Of a DNA stretch of 32,500 nt, positions 30,721-32,500 are shown in pieces (the stretch's first letter is position 1; each line of letters begins with the position of its first letter). The notes under the pieces were generated by a model. The model did not search any database and was not told the DNA's origin. It saw only the letters and a program-made list of their open reading frames with translations. The DNA is taken from contig JAPXFY010000018.1 in assembly GCA_030674185.1 (NCBI GenBank), positions 36,991,816 to 37,024,315 on the forward strand. Reading direction: 5' to 3'. The stretch is from Monoplex corrugatus (lineage: Eukaryota; Mollusca; Gastropoda; Littorinimorpha; Ranellidae). A program made the translations under genes and the position numbers.

Positions 30721-32500
30721 GAATGTGATGTACGTTGTTCTAAAGATGAAACTGTGAATAGTTTTGGCAAAACATTGTTGAACTTATGTTTCATGTTGGA
30801 TATGGTTATTTTGAATGGTTTTTGTGATGGAGATACAGAGGGTGAATACACTTTTGTGTCTCCAAACGGGTGTAGTGTGATTGACTATTTTCTTGTTCCA
30901 TATAATCTGGTCTCATGCTTTGATTTACGGGTAGGTAACTGTGTTGATTCATGGCATCTACCTGTTGAGGTAATATGGAAAAGGGGAAATAATCATACAG
31001 ATGTAGAAAGTGCAAGACAACAAGGGGAAGAAAAAATTGTATGGTCTGAAGAATTAGCAAGTTTATTTGTACAAGAGCTTGATGGTTCTGAGTTCAACAA
31101 TTGTCTACAGACAGCTTTCGGTTTGTTAGATTATAATGTGAATGACAGTTCGGAGCAGTTTACTAAGGCTTTATGCGGGGCAGCTGCGTGTATGGTACGA
31201 ACAGTGAGACAAGGACAAAAGAAACAGAATGATTGGTTTGATAAGGAATGTGAAAGAAAGAAACAAGAAGTTAAGAGGCTACTGAAAAGATTCCAGAGAT
31301 GCAAAACAGAAAAAGAAAAAAGAGAAAAAAGAGAAAAAAGAGAAGCATATGTCATATCACGAAAAGAGTATGTTAAACTAAGGAAAACGAAAGAAAGGGA
31401 ATACGAAGATAAGAAAATAAGAACACTCAAAGATTCCATCAATGACTCCAGGACATTCTGGTCAATAATAAGATCTGTTAATAGAAAGGCCTTTGTGTAC
31501 AATGAAATCTCTATTGAACAATGGTACAATCATTTCTGCAGTGTTTTCAATGATATCGGGGGAAATACTGCACAAGAGAGTAATATAGTAGAGGAAGAAA
31601 ATAATTTTGAGCCCCTTTTCAATGAGCCTATAACTAAAGAAGAAGTGACTGCGAGTATCAGGCATTTGAAAGCAGGAAAGAGCGCAGGACCAGATCAAAT
31701 AATCAGCGAAATGTTAAAACATGCAAATGCTAATGTAATTGATTTCCTTGTCCATTTATGTAACAAGCTTTTTGATAATGGCATTTTTCCGTCAGAATGG
31801 GCAAAGTCCATAATAATCCCAATTCATAAAAAAGGAGATGTGAATAATCCAGATAATTATAGAGGAGTCGCTCTAACAAGTATAGTGAGTAAAGTTTATA
31901 CATATATTTTGAATAAGAGATTAACAAAGTGGGCAGAAAAAGAAGAGAAAATAGTTGAAGAACAAGCTGGATTTAGAGCAAAATACAGTACAATTGATCA
32001 TATTTTCACACTTTACTCCCTTGTGCAGAAGCATTTACTTTTAAATAAGAAACTTTATGTTGCATTTGTGGATTTTAGGAAGGCATTCGATTCTGTGAAT
32101 CGTAATAATCTTTGGAATGTATTACGTAAAAGTGGTGTGAATGGAAAATTATATATGGCCCTAAGAGGAGTTTACAACTCAGTGTTTGCATGCGTGCGTG
32201 AGAAGTGTGTATATTCAGATTATTTTGAATGCCCTAAAGGAGTGAAACAGGGGTGTCAATTGAGTCCTCAATTGTTTTCATTTTTCATTAATGAATTAGC
32301 AGTGGAACTGTCAAGAAAAGGCAGGCATGGCATTCAAATCATCCCTGGGGTTATTGAGATATTCCTATTGCTGTTTGCAGACGATGTTATTCTTCTCTCT
32401 GGTACAGTCAAAGGCTTACAAAACCAGTTAAATGTCTTAAAGGAAGAATCGGATCGACTAGCTTTAACAGTTAATATGGATAAAACTAATATGATTTTCA
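30721..32500 (+). CDS. LINE ORF2 3' part: end of endonuclease and reverse transcriptase (partial at window edge)
   Basis: 593 codons are open with no stop, running off the window. The first part completes the endonuclease (SVIDYFLV; then SWHLPVEV where SDH is usual). A Lys/Glu/Arg-rich linker follows, with three AGAGAAAAA-type micro-repeats near 31312-31345. The RT domain then shows IHKKGDVNNPDNYRGVALTS, EEQAGFRAKYSTIDHIF, motif A VAFVDFRKAFDSVN (catalytic Asp at 32071-32073), PKGVKQGCQLSPQLFSFF and LLFADDVILLS (FADD at 32374-32385). All three catalytic aspartates are present. The frame is open at the right edge, so the RT thumb and C-terminus are not seen. Host codon usage is AT-rich. Confidence 0.92.

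Larger units (their letters stand above)
29262..32500 (+). mobile_element. LINE (non-LTR retrotransposon), 5'-truncated and running off the window
   Basis: ORF1, endonuclease and reverse transcriptase lie in the canonical order. The 5' UTR and ORF1 coiled coil are missing, replaced by a CT microsatellite. The 3' end is beyond 32500. Only one stop and one frameshift were seen across 3.2 kb, so the copy is much younger than the relics at 0.4, 5.2, 7.0 and 25.0 kb. The pairing of an L1-type ORF1p with an AP-like endonuclease fits L1 or CR1/Jockey-like groups; the clade is not decided here. Confidence 0.93.

Overview
The window looks like accessory, repeat-rich nuclear DNA of an animal, most likely a mollusc and perhaps a marine gastropod. 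Supporting signs are intron/exon architecture, very abundant CA/GT, CT and trinucleotide microsatellites, several non-LTR retrotransposon (LINE) relics, a tRNA-derived SINE, and an intronless class A GPCR whose TM7 motif resembles the expanded lophotrochozoan receptor families. The taxon is an inference; no marker gene fixes it. Nothing looks prokaryotic, and no operons, CRISPR arrays or rRNAs were seen.

Layout. 1-6480 is non-coding: a dispersed repeat, two LINE 3'-end relics (about 440-700 and 5189-5440), a SINE-like tail, and microsatellites. 6484-6830 is an internal exon. It encodes a transmembrane helix, a basic stop-transfer stretch and an extraordinary cysteine tract (25 Cys in 37 residues). 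It ends in phase 1 at a GT donor. A 4.1-kb intron (6831-10917) follows, filled with an inverted LINE relic, a 1.65-kb 15-bp minisatellite and a 32-bp minisatellite. The phase-compatible terminal exon is 10918-12677, which encodes about 585 residues of Ser/Pro-rich, probably disordered cytoplasmic tail. The same 32-bp minisatellite recurs 3' of this exon (13310-14220). The extracellular part of this single-pass protein must lie upstream of 6484 and was not found here.

14.2-26.1 kb holds no convincing gene. It has a long CT tract, a potential G-quadruplex, 42-bp and 32-bp tandem repeats, TTAA-flanked foldback sequences (one nearly perfect 94-bp palindrome), an 850-bp polypyrimidine strand, a tRNA-headed SINE and another LINE relic. 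26212-27297 (minus strand) is a complete single-exon rhodopsin-like GPCR of 361 residues with non-canonical QRV and NFYLY motifs.

From 29262 to the right edge lies a LINE with an ORF1 (RRM plus C-terminal domain of L1-type ORF1p) and an ORF2 (AP-like endonuclease, then reverse transcriptase with all catalytic aspartates seen). It has one frameshift and runs off the window. The two host genes show no evident functional link. Most of the remaining sequence is repeat-derived, and the long ORFs in microsatellites are artefacts of repeat periodicity.
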